A DNA stretch of 64,000 nt from Pleomorphomonas sp. T1.2MG-36 (GTDB lineage Bacteria > Pseudomonadota > Alphaproteobacteria > Rhizobiales > Pleomorphomonadaceae): contig NZ_CATNLY010000023.1 of assembly GCF_950100655.1 (NCBI RefSeq), forward strand, positions 558,001-622,000. Reading direction: 5' to 3'. Made by a program: the position numbers and the translations under genes. This document shows positions 41,696 to 51,437 of this stretch, piece by piece. Within the stretch, counting starts at the first letter, position 1; every line of letters begins with the position of its first letter. The notes beneath the pieces were generated by a model that was not told the origin of the DNA, searched no databases, and saw only the letters and a program-made list of their open reading frames with translations.

Positions 41696-41981
41696 GCCGC
41701 TTTCGGCTTTCTTCGCCTCAATCGCCGGCGGGCCTCCGGCCCTTGGCTTTCGCGCTCCGTGCGGGCGCCGCTTGGCGCCGGAAGCCGCTTTCGGCTTTGT
41801 TCGCCTCAATCGTTGGCGGCCTCCGGCCCTTGGCTTTCGCGCTCCGCGCGGGCGCCGCTTGGCGCCGGAACCCGCTTTCGGCTTTGTTCGCCTCAATCGC
41901 CGGCGGGCCTCCCGCCCTTGGCTTTCGCGCTCCGCGCGGGCGCCGCTTGGCGCCGGAAGCCGCTTTCGCGGCTTCACGCGG
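41696..41981. repeat. Tandem repeat of 88 bp, three copies plus a partial, between def and fmt
   Basis: Copies run 41696-41783 (88 bp), 41784-41870 (87 bp), 41871-41958 (88 bp) and a partial copy from 41959. Each pair differs at only about five positions. Every unit contains self-complementary parts: GGCGCC-GCTT-GGCGCC, GGGCC-TCC-GGCCC, and across each junction AAGCCG-CTTT-CGGCTT. Frames read through it, but no credible gene covers it. It is unlike a CRISPR array (no spacers). It may be a REP-like structural element affecting def-fmt transcription or mRNA stability. Confidence 0.9.
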
Positions 41982-42049
41982 TTCCGATGCTTGACGCCGC
42001 CATCCGCATGGTATGAAACGCCGGGCAGAACAACTGCCGCAGGATCGCC

Positions 42050-42982
42050 ATGCCGCTCAAGATCGTCTTCATGGGAACGCCCGATTTCTCGGTGCCGGTG
42101 CTCGACGCCGTCGTCGGGGCGGGACATGAGGTCATCGCCGCCTATACGCGTGCGCCGAAGCCGGCCGGACGCGGCATGGACCTTCGTCGCTCGCCGGTCC
42201 ACGTCCGCGCCGATGCGCTGGGCATTCCGGTTCTGACGCCAAAGACACTGAGGACGGAGGAGGCGCAGGCGACCTTCGCCGCCCATGGCGCCGATGTCGC
42301 CGTTGTCGTCGCCTACGGCCTCATCCTGCCGAAGCCCGTGCTCGACGCCCCTCGCCTCCACTGTCTCAACCTGCATGCCTCGCTGCTGCCGCGTTGGCGC
42401 GGGGCTGCGCCGATCAACCGTGCCGTCATGGCCGGCGACGCGGAATCCGGCGTCATGGTGATGAAGATGGAGGAAGGGCTCGACACCGGCCCGGTGGCGC
42501 TGACCGCCCGCGTCGTCATCGGACCGAACATGACCGCCGGCGAGTTGCACGACGCACTGTCGCCGACGGGCGCCGCCTTGATGGCCGAGGCCCTCGGCAA
42601 AATCGAGGATGGATCGATATCCTTCGTTTCCCAAGGCGAGGACGGTGTCACCTACGCCGCGAAGATCACCAACGAGGAGACCCGCGTCGACTGGCACCTG
42701 ACGGGCACTGTGGTGCATGATCACGTGCGCGGCCTTTCGCCCTTCCCCGGCGCCTGGTTCATGGCTGATCTCGGCAAGGGCGAGGAGCGGGTCAAGCTCC
42801 TCCGGGCCGAGCGGGCCGAGGGCTCCGGGTTACCCGGCTCCCTGCTGTCGGTCGAAGGGATGGTCGCCTGCGGCGAAGGCGCGGTGCGCCTCCTCACCGT
42901 GCAGCGGGCCGGTTCGAAGGCGATGTCCTTCGCCGACTTCGCACGCGGTGCCCGCCTGGGCACCGGCTTCCAGTTCGGCTGA
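42050..42982 (+). CDS. fmt: Methionyl-tRNA formyltransferase
   Basis: A 310-residue enzyme that formylates initiator Met-tRNA using 10-formyl-tetrahydrofolate. The N-terminal domain opens with [19 protein letters not shown], contains the folate/catalytic segment [20 protein letters not shown] near residue 105 (with Asn, His and the following Asp in [10 protein letters not shown] near 142), and is followed by the OB-fold tRNA-binding domain (about 205-310). It lies 5 bp before truA. An AGGA site precedes the ATG. Confidence 0.95.
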   Translation: MPLKIVFMGTPDFSVPVLDAVVGAGHEVIAAYTRAPKPAGRGMDLRRSPVHVRADALGIPVLTPKTLRTEEAQATFAAHGADVAVVVAYGLILPKPVLDAPRLHCLNLHASLLPRWRGAAPINRAVMAGDAESGVMVMKMEEGLDTGPVALTARVVIGPNMTAGELHDALSPTGAALMAEALGKIEDGSISFVSQGEDGVTYAAKITNEETRVDWHLTGTVVHDHVRGLSPFPGAWFMADLGKGEERVKLLRAERAEGSGLPGSLLSVEGMVACGEGAVRLLTVQRAGSKAMSFADFARGARLGTGFQFG

Positions 42983-42987
42983 CCGAT

Positions 42988-43725
42988 ATGCCCCGTTACC
43001 GGATGCTCATCGAATATGACGGCACCGCTTTTTCCGGCTGGCAATCGCAGGCCGAAGGAACCGGCGTACAGGACTACCTGCAACGGGCGATCCAGGGGTT
43101 CACCGGCGAGAGGATCGTCCTCAAGGGCGCCGGCCGTACCGATGCCGGCGTTCACGCACTCGGCCAAGTCTGCCACTTCGACATCGGCAAGACGTTGCGC
43201 ACCGATACCATCCGCGACGCCGGCAACGTTCACCTGAGGCCGCACGCCATCACCATCGTGTCAGCCGAAGAGGTGCCGGAGAGCTTCGACGCTCGTTTTT
43301 CGGCGGTGAGGCGTCACTATCGGTATCGTGTCTTCGCACGGCGGGCACCGCCGACGCTGGAGCGTCACCTCGTCTGGCACGTCCACGCGTCACTCGACGT
43401 CGAGCGCATGGCGGATGCCGCCAAGGTGCTGCTCGGTCGGCACGACTTCACCACCTTCCGCTCCTCGGACTGCCAGTCGAAGAGCCCGGTCAAGACGCTC
43501 GATCAGCTCGATGTGGTCGCGGTGGACGGCGAGATTCACTTCCTGGTCTCGGCGCGCTCATTCCTGCACAATCAGGTGCGGTCGATGGTCGGAGGGCTCC
43601 GGAAGGTCGGCGACGGTCGCTGGACGGCGGCCGATCTCAAGGCGTCGCTGGACGCCACCGATCGCAGCGCGTGCGCGCCGGTGGCTCCGCCCGAGGGGCT
43701 TTGCCTGATGCAGGTCGACTATTGA
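42988..43725 (+). CDS. truA: tRNA pseudouridine(38-40) synthase
   Basis: A 245-residue enzyme making pseudouridine at positions 38-40 of the anticodon stem of many tRNAs. It opens with YRMLIEYDGTAFSGWQ; the catalytic Asp is in GAGRTDAGVHALGQV near residue 50; ARSFLHNQVRSMVGGL near 190 is the second family motif. It follows fmt after 5 bp in an fmt-truA operon, the standard rhizobial order, but dapE is not next, being displaced by about 6.5 kb. Confidence 0.95.
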   Translation: MPRYRMLIEYDGTAFSGWQSQAEGTGVQDYLQRAIQGFTGERIVLKGAGRTDAGVHALGQVCHFDIGKTLRTDTIRDAGNVHLRPHAITIVSAEEVPESFDARFSAVRRHYRYRVFARRAPPTLERHLVWHVHASLDVERMADAAKVLLGRHDFTTFRSSDCQSKSPVKTLDQLDVVAVDGEIHFLVSARSFLHNQVRSMVGGLRKVGDGRWTAADLKASLDATDRSACAPVAPPEGLCLMQVDY

Positions 43726-43730
43726 GAAAA

Positions 43731-43754
43731 GGGCGGGAAGTTTCCTCCCCGCCC
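43731..43754 (-). terminator. Terminator of the glucan biosynthesis gene (bidirectional region)
   Basis: A 7-bp stem GGGCGGG (43731-43737) with CCCGCCC (43748-43754). On the minus strand it is followed by TTTTCTC, after the stop at 43780. It lies in the 54-bp gap between the convergent truA and glucan genes. Confidence 0.65.
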
Positions 43755-43779
43755 CATCGAACTCAACCGCCCGCCCGGA

Positions 43780-45354
43780 TCACTTCGGCCAGACGAACGT
43801 GGTCGGCAGATGCTGGTAAAGCCAGGTCTCGGTCAGCGTCTTGTCGCCGGCGCGAAGGTAGAGGCGCATGTCCACCGGGTTGGGGCCGTCGCCCTTGAAG
43901 TCGAACACGGCCCGCCAACGCGTGGTACCCACCACCGGCAGCGTGTAGACGCCCGAGATGGAGCCGGACGACGCGGAGACCACAGCCTCGACGCCCGACG
44001 ACTGGTCATAGGTGCTGAGGTCGCCACCGTCGAAATCGATCACATATTTGACGACACCGGCGGGGCGGGTCTGACCGGGCACGCCGCCGAAGCCGAGACG
44101 CGTCGAGTAGACGCGGCCGACCGGCGCCGGGTTCGGCTCGTCGACGCCCCAGGTCAGGCGATAGTCGAAGGCGATCTCACTGCCCTTGATGGCCGGCGCC
44201 GCCGGCAGCCAGTAGGCAACGATGTTGTCGTGGATCTCGTCGTCGGTGGCAATCTCGACGAGTTGCACCGCGCCGTCGCCCCACTCGCCCTTCGGCTCGA
44301 CCCATACCGTCGACCGCTTCTCGTAGAAGACGCCGTCGTCCTGATAGTCTTCGAAAGAGCGGTCGCGCTGACAGAGGCCGAAGCCCTTGACGTTCTTGTC
44401 GACGAATGTCGACGTCATCACGTTGATCGGGTTGTTGAGCGGCCGCCAGACTCGTTCGCCGGCACCGTTCCAGATCGATAGGCCATCCGAGTCGTGGATC
44501 TCCGGCCGCCAGTCGGGCGCCCGCTGACGATTGGTCTCGTCGTACCAGAACATGGAGGTCAGCGCCGCCACGCCGAAGCGGGCGATATCCTCGCGCGGGT
44601 AGAAGCGTACGGCCATGTCCATGACGACCGTGCGGTTCTCGTCGCGGCTGACATCCCAGCGAACGGCGCCCGAAACGCGCGGCCCCTCGAGGTCGGCATA
44701 GATGGCGAACTGGCCGTCCTTGGAGGCGCCGAAGTAGAAGTTGGTGAAGCGCGGGAACTCCTCGGGCGTCGGCATGGCGACGTCGATGGCCAGCGCGCGG
44801 GCGGACAGGCCGTACTGGTCGAGCGCACCCGACGAGCGGAAATAGGCGGCCCCGAGGAAGGCCAGCCAATCGCGCTGGCCGGTATCGTCCATGACGCGGA
44901 AGCCGGCGAACCCGATGTCGCCCGGCAGGCTGGCGGCCGGATTGCCCTCGGGAATGTCGAAATAGTCCGGCGAGTAGAGGACTTCCTGCGTCTTGTCGCC
45001 ATCGACGAGATAGATGCCGACCGGCAGCTTGAAGTAACGGCCGAGGTGGAAGAAGCGAAGCGGCGCCTTGCCGCCGGCCGCCTGGACGGTGTGATCGTCC
45101 TTGAACTTGATCTGCCAATGCCTGTCGTAGTCGATGGCTTCCAGCGCCTCGAAGGCGCGCGGCACCTCCGGCACGTAGGCGGCGGCGGCCCGCTCCTTGG
45201 CGGCGGTCATCAACTTGCTGAAGGAAAAGGGCTTCGGCTTGCCGAGCCTGGTCGACGCCTCAACGGCGAGAGCCTCGGTTGCGGAAAGGCTCGGGACGAG
45301 CCCGAGAGCGGCCAGCATGGCCAGAAGGTCACGGCGGGTAAGCTCGGACGACAT
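43780..45354 (-). CDS. Glucan biosynthesis protein OpgG/OpgD family (periplasmic)
   Basis: A 524-residue periplasmic protein of the MdoG/OpgG-OpgD family, needed to build the branched osmoregulated periplasmic glucans. A twin-arginine signal is visible (TRRDLLAMLAALGLVPSL, residues 6-23), as in OpgD, so it is exported folded by Tat. Family segments include FSFSKLMTAAKERA near residue 43, DYDRHWQIKFK near 75, DWRPEIHDSDGLSIWNG near 290 and the C-terminal TETWLYQHLP. The glycosyltransferase OpgH is not in the window. OpgD is likelier than OpgG because of the Tat signal. The ATG at 45354 gives the signal peptide. Confidence 0.87.
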   Translation of the reverse strand: MSSELTRRDLLAMLAALGLVPSLSATEALAVEASTRLGKPKPFSFSKLMTAAKERAAAAYVPEVPRAFEALEAIDYDRHWQIKFKDDHTVQAAGGKAPLRFFHLGRYFKLPVGIYLVDGDKTQEVLYSPDYFDIPEGNPAASLPGDIGFAGFRVMDDTGQRDWLAFLGAAYFRSSGALDQYGLSARALAIDVAMPTPEEFPRFTNFYFGASKDGQFAIYADLEGPRVSGAVRWDVSRDENRTVVMDMAVRFYPREDIARFGVAALTSMFWYDETNRQRAPDWRPEIHDSDGLSIWNGAGERVWRPLNNPINVMTSTFVDKNVKGFGLCQRDRSFEDYQDDGVFYEKRSTVWVEPKGEWGDGAVQLVEIATDDEIHDNIVAYWLPAAPAIKGSEIAFDYRLTWGVDEPNPAPVGRVYSTRLGFGGVPGQTRPAGVVKYVIDFDGGDLSTYDQSSGVEAVVSASSGSISGVYTLPVVGTTRWRAVFDFKGDGPNPVDMRLYLRAGDKTLTETWLYQHLPTTFVWPK

Positions 45355-45484
45355 GAGAGGGACACACTCCGACGAAGAGTCGGCGCCAGCCATGCCGATC
45401 GTTATCGGAGCGCGGCGCGACGGGCGCATACATAGACCGATCAAGGCTCGACGAACAGTAGTGGAACACTGCATAACTGGTAGA

Positions 45485-47668
45485 ATGATTGATGATTCCC
45501 GACCATCCGAGCGTTTGTTCGAGCGGCTCACCGGCACGGTCGAGCGCGTTACCTTCCACAACGAGGAAAACGGCTTCTCGGTGTTGAGGATACGCGTGCG
45601 CGGCCGAAAGGACCCTGTGGCGGTCGTCGGCCACGTTCCCACCGTGGCCGCAGGTGAAAAGATCGACGCCGAGGGCCAGTGGATGACCGACAAGGTCCAC
45701 GGCCTGCAGTTCCGCGCCGACCGCATCGAGACGCACGAGCCCACCGGCAAGGATGCGGTGGTGCGCTTTCTTGGGTCGGGCCTCATTTCCGGCATCGGGC
45801 CGGCGATGGCCGAGCGCATCGTGCAGGTGTTCGGGGCCAAGGCGCTCGACGTCATCGAAAACGAGCCGATGCGGCTCGTCACCGTGCCAGGCCTCGGCAA
45901 GCAGACCGCCGCCCGCATCGCCGAAAGCTACCGGGAGCGCAAGGCGGTCAAGGACGTGATGATCGCCTTCCAGGACAAAGGTATCGCCACGGCGCGCGCC
46001 GTGGCCATCTGGAAGGTCCTGGGACCGGAAGCGGTAAAGCTGGTCGAGGAAGACCCCTATCGCCTCGCCCGCGAGGTGCGCGGCATCGGCTTTGCCGGCG
46101 CCGACGAGATCGCCGAGAAATTCGGCATCGACCGCGCCGCGCCGGAGCGCATCCGGGCCGGAATCGCCCATGCCATCGAGGGCGCGGCGGACGACGGCCA
46201 TACGGCCGTGCCGCGCGCCGACGTGCTGGAGCGTGCCGAACGGCTGCTCGGTGTCGATGCCGACGCCGTGTCGGCCGAGGTGGAAGGAGCTATCGCTCAG
46301 GGCGATGTCGAGACCTTCGACATCGACGGCACCGCGTTTCTGGCCGTTCGCCGCCTCGCCCGCTTCGAACGCTCCGTCGCCAGCCGCCTCAAGGCTCTCT
46401 CCGAAGGGCGCCCACCTTGGGGCAAGATCGACGTCGACACGGCCGTCGAGCGGTTCGAAACGCGAAAGGGCATGCAGCTCAGCCCATCGCAACGCGAAGC
46501 GCTGGCGCTGGTCGCCGGTGCGAAGGTCTCGGTGATCACCGGCGGCCCCGGCGTCGGCAAGACAACGCTGCTCGAAGCCCTGCTTGCCACCATCGCCACC
46601 TCGAAGCTCACGGTGGCGCTCGCCGCTCCGACCGGCCGCGCCGCCCGCCGCATGGCCGAACAGGCTGGCCGCGAGGCGAAGACCATCCACCGCCTTCTGG
46701 AAATCGACCCAACGACCGGCGGCTTCAAGCGCTCGGCGTCCGAACCGCTGGAAGCCGACGTGGTGGTGATCGACGAAACGTCGATGGTCGACGTGCCGCT
46801 GATGGCCGCGCTGGTCGAGGCCGTGCCGCTCAACGCGGCGCTGATCCTGATCGGCGACGTCGATCAGTTGCCGTCCGTCGGACCGGGCCAGGTGCTCGCC
46901 GACATCATCGGCGCCGGCCTGGTGCCCGTGGCCCGTCTGACCGAGATCTTCCGCCAGGCCGAAGAGAGCCGGATCATCGTCAACGCCCACCGAATCAATC
47001 GGGGCGAATGGCCGGAGCCGCCGCCCTCCGGCGAACTTGCCGACTTCTACGTCATCGAGGCGCGCGGGGCCGACGATGCGCTGGCCAAGATCCTGGAGGT
47101 GGTCGGCAACCGCATCCCTCGCCGCTTCGGTCTCGATGCCATGCGCGACGTGCAGGTGATCACGCCGATGCAGAAGGGCATCTGCGGCGCCCGCAACCTC
47201 AACGACCGTCTTGCCGAACTTCTGAACGGCGCGCCGCTCGACCGCATCGAACGATTCGGCCAAACCTACGCCACCGGCGACAAGGTGATGCAGATCGAGA
47301 ACGACTACGATCGCGACGTGTTCAACGGCGACCTCGGCATTCTGAAGCGCATCCGCCAGAAAGAAGACGAAGTCGTCGTCTCCTTCGACGGGCGCGACGT
47401 GAAATACGGCCTCGAGGACCTTGAGGCGCTGACTCGCGCCTATGCCATCACCATTCACAAAAGCCAGGGCTCGGAATACCCGGCGGTGGTGATCCCGCTC
47501 CTGCGCGACCACGCGATCATGCTGGCCCGCAATCTCCTCTACACGGCGGCGACGCGCGGCCGGCAACTGGTCGTGCTGGTGGCTGAACCGCGAGCGCTGG
47601 AGATGGCGCTCTCGGGGGACAGGATCCGCCGGCGGTTTACCCGTCTGAAGTCCATGCTGACCGGCTGA
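45485..47668 (+). CDS. recD2: RecD2-type ATP-dependent DNA helicase
   Basis: A 727-residue SF1B helicase of the RecD2/RecD-like family, which unwinds DNA 5' to 3' and works without RecBC. The N-terminal OB-like domain opens with TGTVERVTFHNEENGFSVLR; helix-hairpin-helix motifs follow (GIGPAMAERIV, VPGLGKQTAARIAE). Helicase motifs are Walker A TGGPGVGKTT near residue 356, VVIDETSMVD near 427, IGDVDQLPSVGPGQVL near 455, and the C-terminal YAITIHKSQGSEY near 655 and TAATRGRQL. The start is the least sure point: the ATG at 45485 fits the family but has a weak ribosome site. Confidence 0.92.
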   Translation: MIDDSRPSERLFERLTGTVERVTFHNEENGFSVLRIRVRGRKDPVAVVGHVPTVAAGEKIDAEGQWMTDKVHGLQFRADRIETHEPTGKDAVVRFLGSGLISGIGPAMAERIVQVFGAKALDVIENEPMRLVTVPGLGKQTAARIAESYRERKAVKDVMIAFQDKGIATARAVAIWKVLGPEAVKLVEEDPYRLAREVRGIGFAGADEIAEKFGIDRAAPERIRAGIAHAIEGAADDGHTAVPRADVLERAERLLGVDADAVSAEVEGAIAQGDVETFDIDGTAFLAVRRLARFERSVASRLKALSEGRPPWGKIDVDTAVERFETRKGMQLSPSQREALALVAGAKVSVITGGPGVGKTTLLEALLATIATSKLTVALAAPTGRAARRMAEQAGREAKTIHRLLEIDPTTGGFKRSASEPLEADVVVIDETSMVDVPLMAALVEAVPLNAALILIGDVDQLPSVGPGQVLADIIGAGLVPVARLTEIFRQAEESRIIVNAHRINRGEWPEPPPSGELADFYVIEARGADDALAKILEVVGNRIPRRFGLDAMRDVQVITPMQKGICGARNLNDRLAELLNGAPLDRIERFGQTYATGDKVMQIENDYDRDVFNGDLGILKRIRQKEDEVVVSFDGRDVKYGLEDLEALTRAYAITIHKSQGSEYPAVVIPLLRDHAIMLARNLLYTAATRGRQLVVLVAEPRALEMALSGDRIRRRFTRLKSMLTG

Positions 47669-47848
47669 CCCAGCTCCAAGACGAAGGATTTCTGCTCGGA
47701 AAGGTCCGTTTCGCTCTGCATCGTTGCACGCCGCGCGCGGCCGCGGGCCATTTCAACCAGTTGCTTTGATTGGTCGGAAAGCCATTTGCCCTCGCCTTGG
47801 CTTCCGCGTAACGTCGAGAAATAGCGATCGAATTCGGGAGATGGGTCG

Positions 47849-50095
47849 ATGGTGGATCTCGGGTTGCGTGAGGGACTGACGGACGGTGCGGTCCGGGCGA
47901 TCACCGAGGGAACCCATGGCGACCCCTTTGCACTTCTCGGGCCGCATCGGGTATCAGGTGCGCGGACCGTCATCCGGACCTTCAAGCCGAACGCCCGCGC
48001 CATCGCGCTGATTTCCTCCGACGGACGCAAACTCGCCGACTTCCAGCACGTGGAAGGTGGCCTGTGGGTGGCTTTCGCGCAGGGCGATCCAGGCCTCTAC
48101 CGCCTGCGGGTCGAGTGGCCGAACGGCAGCCACGAGGCGGAAGACCCATACTCCTTCGGGCCGTTGCTCGGTGAAATGGATGTCTACCTGCTCGCCGAGG
48201 GGCAGCACCGGCAGCTCACCGACGCACTGGGTGCCGTAGTCACCGAAGTCGGGGGCGTGCCGGGCGTGCGCTTCGCCGTCTGGGCCCCCAATGCCCAGCG
48301 CGTTTCGGTGGTCGGCAACTTCAACGTCTGGGACGGCCGCCGCCACCCGATGCGACTCCGCCGCGAATGCGGCGTCTGGGAGTTGTTCATCCCTCGCCTT
48401 CCCGTTGGCGAAGCCTACAAGTACGAGATCATCGGTGCCCACGGCGAGCTGCTGCCCGACAAAGCTGACCCCGTCGCCCGCCAGTACGAACTGGCGCCGG
48501 CCACCGCCTCCATCGTTGCCGATCCCAAGCCGTTCGAATGGCACGATGCCACCTTCATGCGCAACCGCGCCGCCTTCCAGTCCAGGACCGCGCCGTTTTC
48601 CGTCTACGAGGTGCATCCCGGCTCGTGGCAGCGTCCGGACGGCAAGCCCGTTACCTGGCGTTTCCTCGCCGAGCATCTCGTGGCTTACGTGAAGCACATG
48701 GGCTTCACGCACATCGAGCTGTTGCCGATCATGGAGCATCCGTTCGGCGGTTCATGGGGCTATCAGCCGCTCGGGCTGTTCGCGCCCACGGCCCGCTATG
48801 GTTCGCCGGCCGACTTTGCCCGATTCGTCGACGCCTGCCACGAGGCGGGCATCGGCGTCATCCTCGACTGGGTGCCGGCGCATTTTCCGACCGACGCCCA
48901 TGGCCTCGCCCACTTCGATGGTACGCCGCTCTACGAGCACCAGGACCCGCGCGAAGGCTTCCATCAGGACTGGAACACGCTGATCTACAACTTCGGCCGC
49001 ACCGAAGTGATCGGCTTTCTGGTCGCCTCGGCACTCGAATGGCTGAAGCGTTTCCACATCGACGGCCTCCGGGTCGACGCAGTGGCGTCGATGCTCTACC
49101 GCGACTATTCGCGCCAGCCGGGCGAGTGGATTCCAAACAAGTATGGTGGCCGGGAGAACCTGGAAGCGGTGTCCTTCATCAAGCACCTCAATGGCGTCAT
49201 CGCCCACGAAGTGCCGGACGCGTTGATGATCGCCGAGGAGTCCACCGCGTGGCCGGGCGTGACCGCCCCACTGGCCGACGGCGGCCTTGGCTTCTCCTAC
49301 AAGTGGAACATGGGCTGGATGCACGATTCGCTCGACTACTTCTCGCTCGAGCCCGTTCATCGCAAATATCACCACAATCAGCTGACCTTCGCGCTGATGT
49401 ACGCCTATTCCGAGCGCTTCGTGCTGCCGCTCAGCCACGACGAGGTGGTGCATGGCAAGCGCTCGATCTTCGGCCGCATGCCCGGCGATGAGTGGCAGCG
49501 TTTCGCCAACCTCCGCTCCTACTACGCCTTCATGTGGACCCACCCCGGCAAGAAGCTGTCCTTCATGGGCAACGAGATCGCCCAGGGGCGCGAGTGGAAC
49601 CACGACGGCACGATCGACCTGTGGCTCGAAAGCCGGGCGAGCAATCTCGGCATCCAGCGCCTGATGCGCGACCTCAATACGCTTTATCGGGCAGAACCGG
49701 CGCTGCATGCCCGCGACTTCGAGCCGGAAGGCTTCCAGTGGGTGGTGGTGGACGACAACGAGCAGTCGACACTGGCCTTCATGCGCTGGGGCTTCGAGAG
49801 TGACGCACCCTGCCTCGTCGTCGGAAACTTCACGCCGGTGCCGCGTTCGGGGTATCGCGTCGGGGTATCGCGCGCCGGCGTCTGGCGCGAGGTGTTCAAC
49901 TCCGACGCCGAAATCTACGGCGGTTCCAACATGGGCAACAAGGGGCGGCTCACGGCCAACGACGCCCCGAGCCACGGCATGGACTTCTCGCTCGATCTGA
50001 CCTTGCCGCCGCTCGCCGTCGTCATCTTGCGCTGGGATGGCGAGGCGCCCGCAGCCGAAGAAAAGCCGGCAAAGAAGGGCAAGGCGAAGGGATAG
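47849..50095 (+). CDS. glgB: 1,4-alpha-glucan branching enzyme
   Basis: A 748-residue GH13 enzyme making alpha-1,6 branches in glycogen. An N-terminal domain (about 15-110) and CBM48 (about 130-220) precede the catalytic barrel, whose residues are the nucleophile Asp410 ([10 protein letters not shown]), acid/base Glu463 (LMIAEEST) and Asp531 ([11 protein letters not shown]). The C-terminal tail is lysine/alanine-rich. No other glycogen gene (glgA, glgC, glgP, glgX) lies in the window. The 180-bp gap upstream has no other gene. The ATG has a GGGAG site. Confidence 0.95.
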   Translation: MVDLGLREGLTDGAVRAITEGTHGDPFALLGPHRVSGARTVIRTFKPNARAIALISSDGRKLADFQHVEGGLWVAFAQGDPGLYRLRVEWPNGSHEAEDPYSFGPLLGEMDVYLLAEGQHRQLTDALGAVVTEVGGVPGVRFAVWAPNAQRVSVVGNFNVWDGRRHPMRLRRECGVWELFIPRLPVGEAYKYEIIGAHGELLPDKADPVARQYELAPATASIVADPKPFEWHDATFMRNRAAFQSRTAPFSVYEVHPGSWQRPDGKPVTWRFLAEHLVAYVKHMGFTHIELLPIMEHPFGGSWGYQPLGLFAPTARYGSPADFARFVDACHEAGIGVILDWVPAHFPTDAHGLAHFDGTPLYEHQDPREGFHQDWNTLIYNFGRTEVIGFLVASALEWLKRFHIDGLRVDAVASMLYRDYSRQPGEWIPNKYGGRENLEAVSFIKHLNGVIAHEVPDALMIAEESTAWPGVTAPLADGGLGFSYKWNMGWMHDSLDYFSLEPVHRKYHHNQLTFALMYAYSERFVLPLSHDEVVHGKRSIFGRMPGDEWQRFANLRSYYAFMWTHPGKKLSFMGNEIAQGREWNHDGTIDLWLESRASNLGIQRLMRDLNTLYRAEPALHARDFEPEGFQWVVVDDNEQSTLAFMRWGFESDAPCLVVGNFTPVPRSGYRVGVSRAGVWREVFNSDAEIYGGSNMGNKGRLTANDAPSHGMDFSLDLTLPPLAVVILRWDGEAPAAEEKPAKKGKAKG

Positions 50096-50125
50096 TGCCG
50101 CCGCCAGTTTCTGGCCAGCCTGTGT

Positions 50126-50170
50126 GCCCTCCCCGCGTGTTGCCCTTCTGGGAACGCGCATAGGGAGGGC
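50126..50170. terminator. Hairpin between convergent glgB and dapE
   Basis: GCCCTCCC (50126-50133) pairs with GGGAGGGC (50163-50170) around an inner CGCG stem. No T run follows on either strand, so it is an imperfect candidate for a shared terminator. Confidence 0.45.
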
Positions 50171-50176
50171 TGAAGG

Positions 50177-51364
50177 TTATGAAGCGAAGTACTTATCCAG
50201 GAAGGCCCGGTAGATCGCCTTCAGGCGGTGCAGGTCGTCGAGCGCCACGTTCTCGTCCACCTTGTGCATGGTCTGTCCGACGAGGCCGAACTCGACCACC
50301 GGGCAGTAGTTCTTGATGAAGCGCGCGTCCGACGTGCCGCCAGTGGTGGACAGCTCCGGACGGCGGCCGGTGACCGCCTCGACCGCATCCGACAGGCCAC
50401 CGATCAGTGTGGCGTCGTGGGTCAGGAAGGAAACCGCGTTGGTGGGCTCGAACGTCAGCTCGTAAGCGAGCGGCGCAGGTCGCCCCGTCCGCAGCGGCGC
50501 GGTCTCGACGGCGCGGCGAACCCGTGCGCCGATCTCCTCGTGCAACGCCTCGACCGTCCAGATGTCGTTGAAGCGGATATTGAAGGCGATCTCCACCTCG
50601 GCCGGCACGACATTGGTGGCGCGATTGCCGGTCTCGACCGAGGTGACCTCCAGGTTGGACGGTTGGAAGCGCTCGTTGCCGGCATCGAACGGCGGGTCCA
50701 TCAGCGCGGCGATGACGGCCGGCGCGACGCGAAGCGGGTTGTCGGCAAGGTGCGGATAGGCGACGTGCCCCTGCACGCCCCTGAGCTTGACGAAACCGGA
50801 CAGGGAACCGCGACGGCCGACCTTCACCATGTCGCCGAGAGCGTTCGGGTTGGTGGGTTCGCCGACGATGGCATGGCTGAAGCGCTCGCCGCGCTTTGAC
50901 GCCCAGTCGAGGAGCTTCACGGTGCCGTTGATCGACGGTCCCTCCTCGTCGCCGGTGATCAGGAGGGAAATGCGGCCGCCGAAGTCGCCCCCGTTCTCCT
51001 CGACGAAATCGAGGGCGGCGGCAGCAAACGCGGCAATCCCGCCCTTCATGTCGACGGCGCCGCGGCCATAGAGCCTGTCGCCCTCGATATCACCAGCGAA
51101 CGGGCCGTGGCTCCAGAGCTCCACCTTGCCGGGCGGCACCACGTCGGCATGGCCGGCAAAGGTCAGATGGCGGTTGCCGGAGCCGATGCCGGCAAAGAGG
51201 TTCTCGACATCGGGCGTACCCGCGTCGGAGAAGACAGGGCGATCGACCTGGAAGCCAGCCGGCGCCAGCAATCGTTCCAGAAAGGTGAGCGCCCCGCCCT
51301 CGGCCGGCGTCACCGAAGGGCACATCAGAAGGTCGCGGGCAATGGCGACGGGATCGTGGGGCAT
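50177..51364 (-). CDS. dapE: Succinyl-diaminopimelate desuccinylase
   Basis: A 395-residue dinuclear zinc hydrolase in lysine/meso-diaminopimelate synthesis. It belongs to the M20 family: metal ligands are His in LTFAGHADVVPPG near residue 70, Asp in LYGRGAVDMKGGIAAF near 103, the catalytic and ligand Glu in LITGDEEGPSINGT near 137, Glu in IVGEPTNP near 167 and a C-terminal His in GLVGQTMHKVDENV near 368. The ATG has a GAGGAGAAGG site. It lies downstream of dapD with an intervening hairpin. Confidence 0.95.
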   Translation of the reverse strand: MPHDPVAIARDLLMCPSVTPAEGGALTFLERLLAPAGFQVDRPVFSDAGTPDVENLFAGIGSGNRHLTFAGHADVVPPGKVELWSHGPFAGDIEGDRLYGRGAVDMKGGIAAFAAAALDFVEENGGDFGGRISLLITGDEEGPSINGTVKLLDWASKRGERFSHAIVGEPTNPNALGDMVKVGRRGSLSGFVKLRGVQGHVAYPHLADNPLRVAPAVIAALMDPPFDAGNERFQPSNLEVTSVETGNRATNVVPAEVEIAFNIRFNDIWTVEALHEEIGARVRRAVETAPLRTGRPAPLAYELTFEPTNAVSFLTHDATLIGGLSDAVEAVTGRRPELSTTGGTSDARFIKNYCPVVEFGLVGQTMHKVDENVALDDLHRLKAIYRAFLDKYFAS

Positions 51365-51384
51365 ATCCTTCTCCTCGAAACGCA

Positions 51385-51412
51385 AACGGCCGGCAGTTTC
51401 CCGCCGGCCGTT
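51385..51412 (-). terminator. Hairpin between dapD and dapE
   Basis: A perfect 10-bp stem (51385-51394 with 51403-51412) and an 8-nt loop; the minus-strand continuation TGCGTTTC is only weakly T-rich. Probably a partial terminator or a stabilising stem, like others in this window. Confidence 0.5.
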
Positions 51413-51437
51413 CGGATAGCACGGATCGGCTCTGCGG

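Noticed and set aside
41696..41981. CRISPR array
   Set aside because: The units are contiguous 88-bp repeats without unique spacers, and there are no cas genes.
41675..42724. A basic, repeat-containing protein on the minus strand across def-fmt
   Set aside because: It is a shadow of the GC-rich tandem repeat and of fmt; codon use and homology support fmt on the plus strand.
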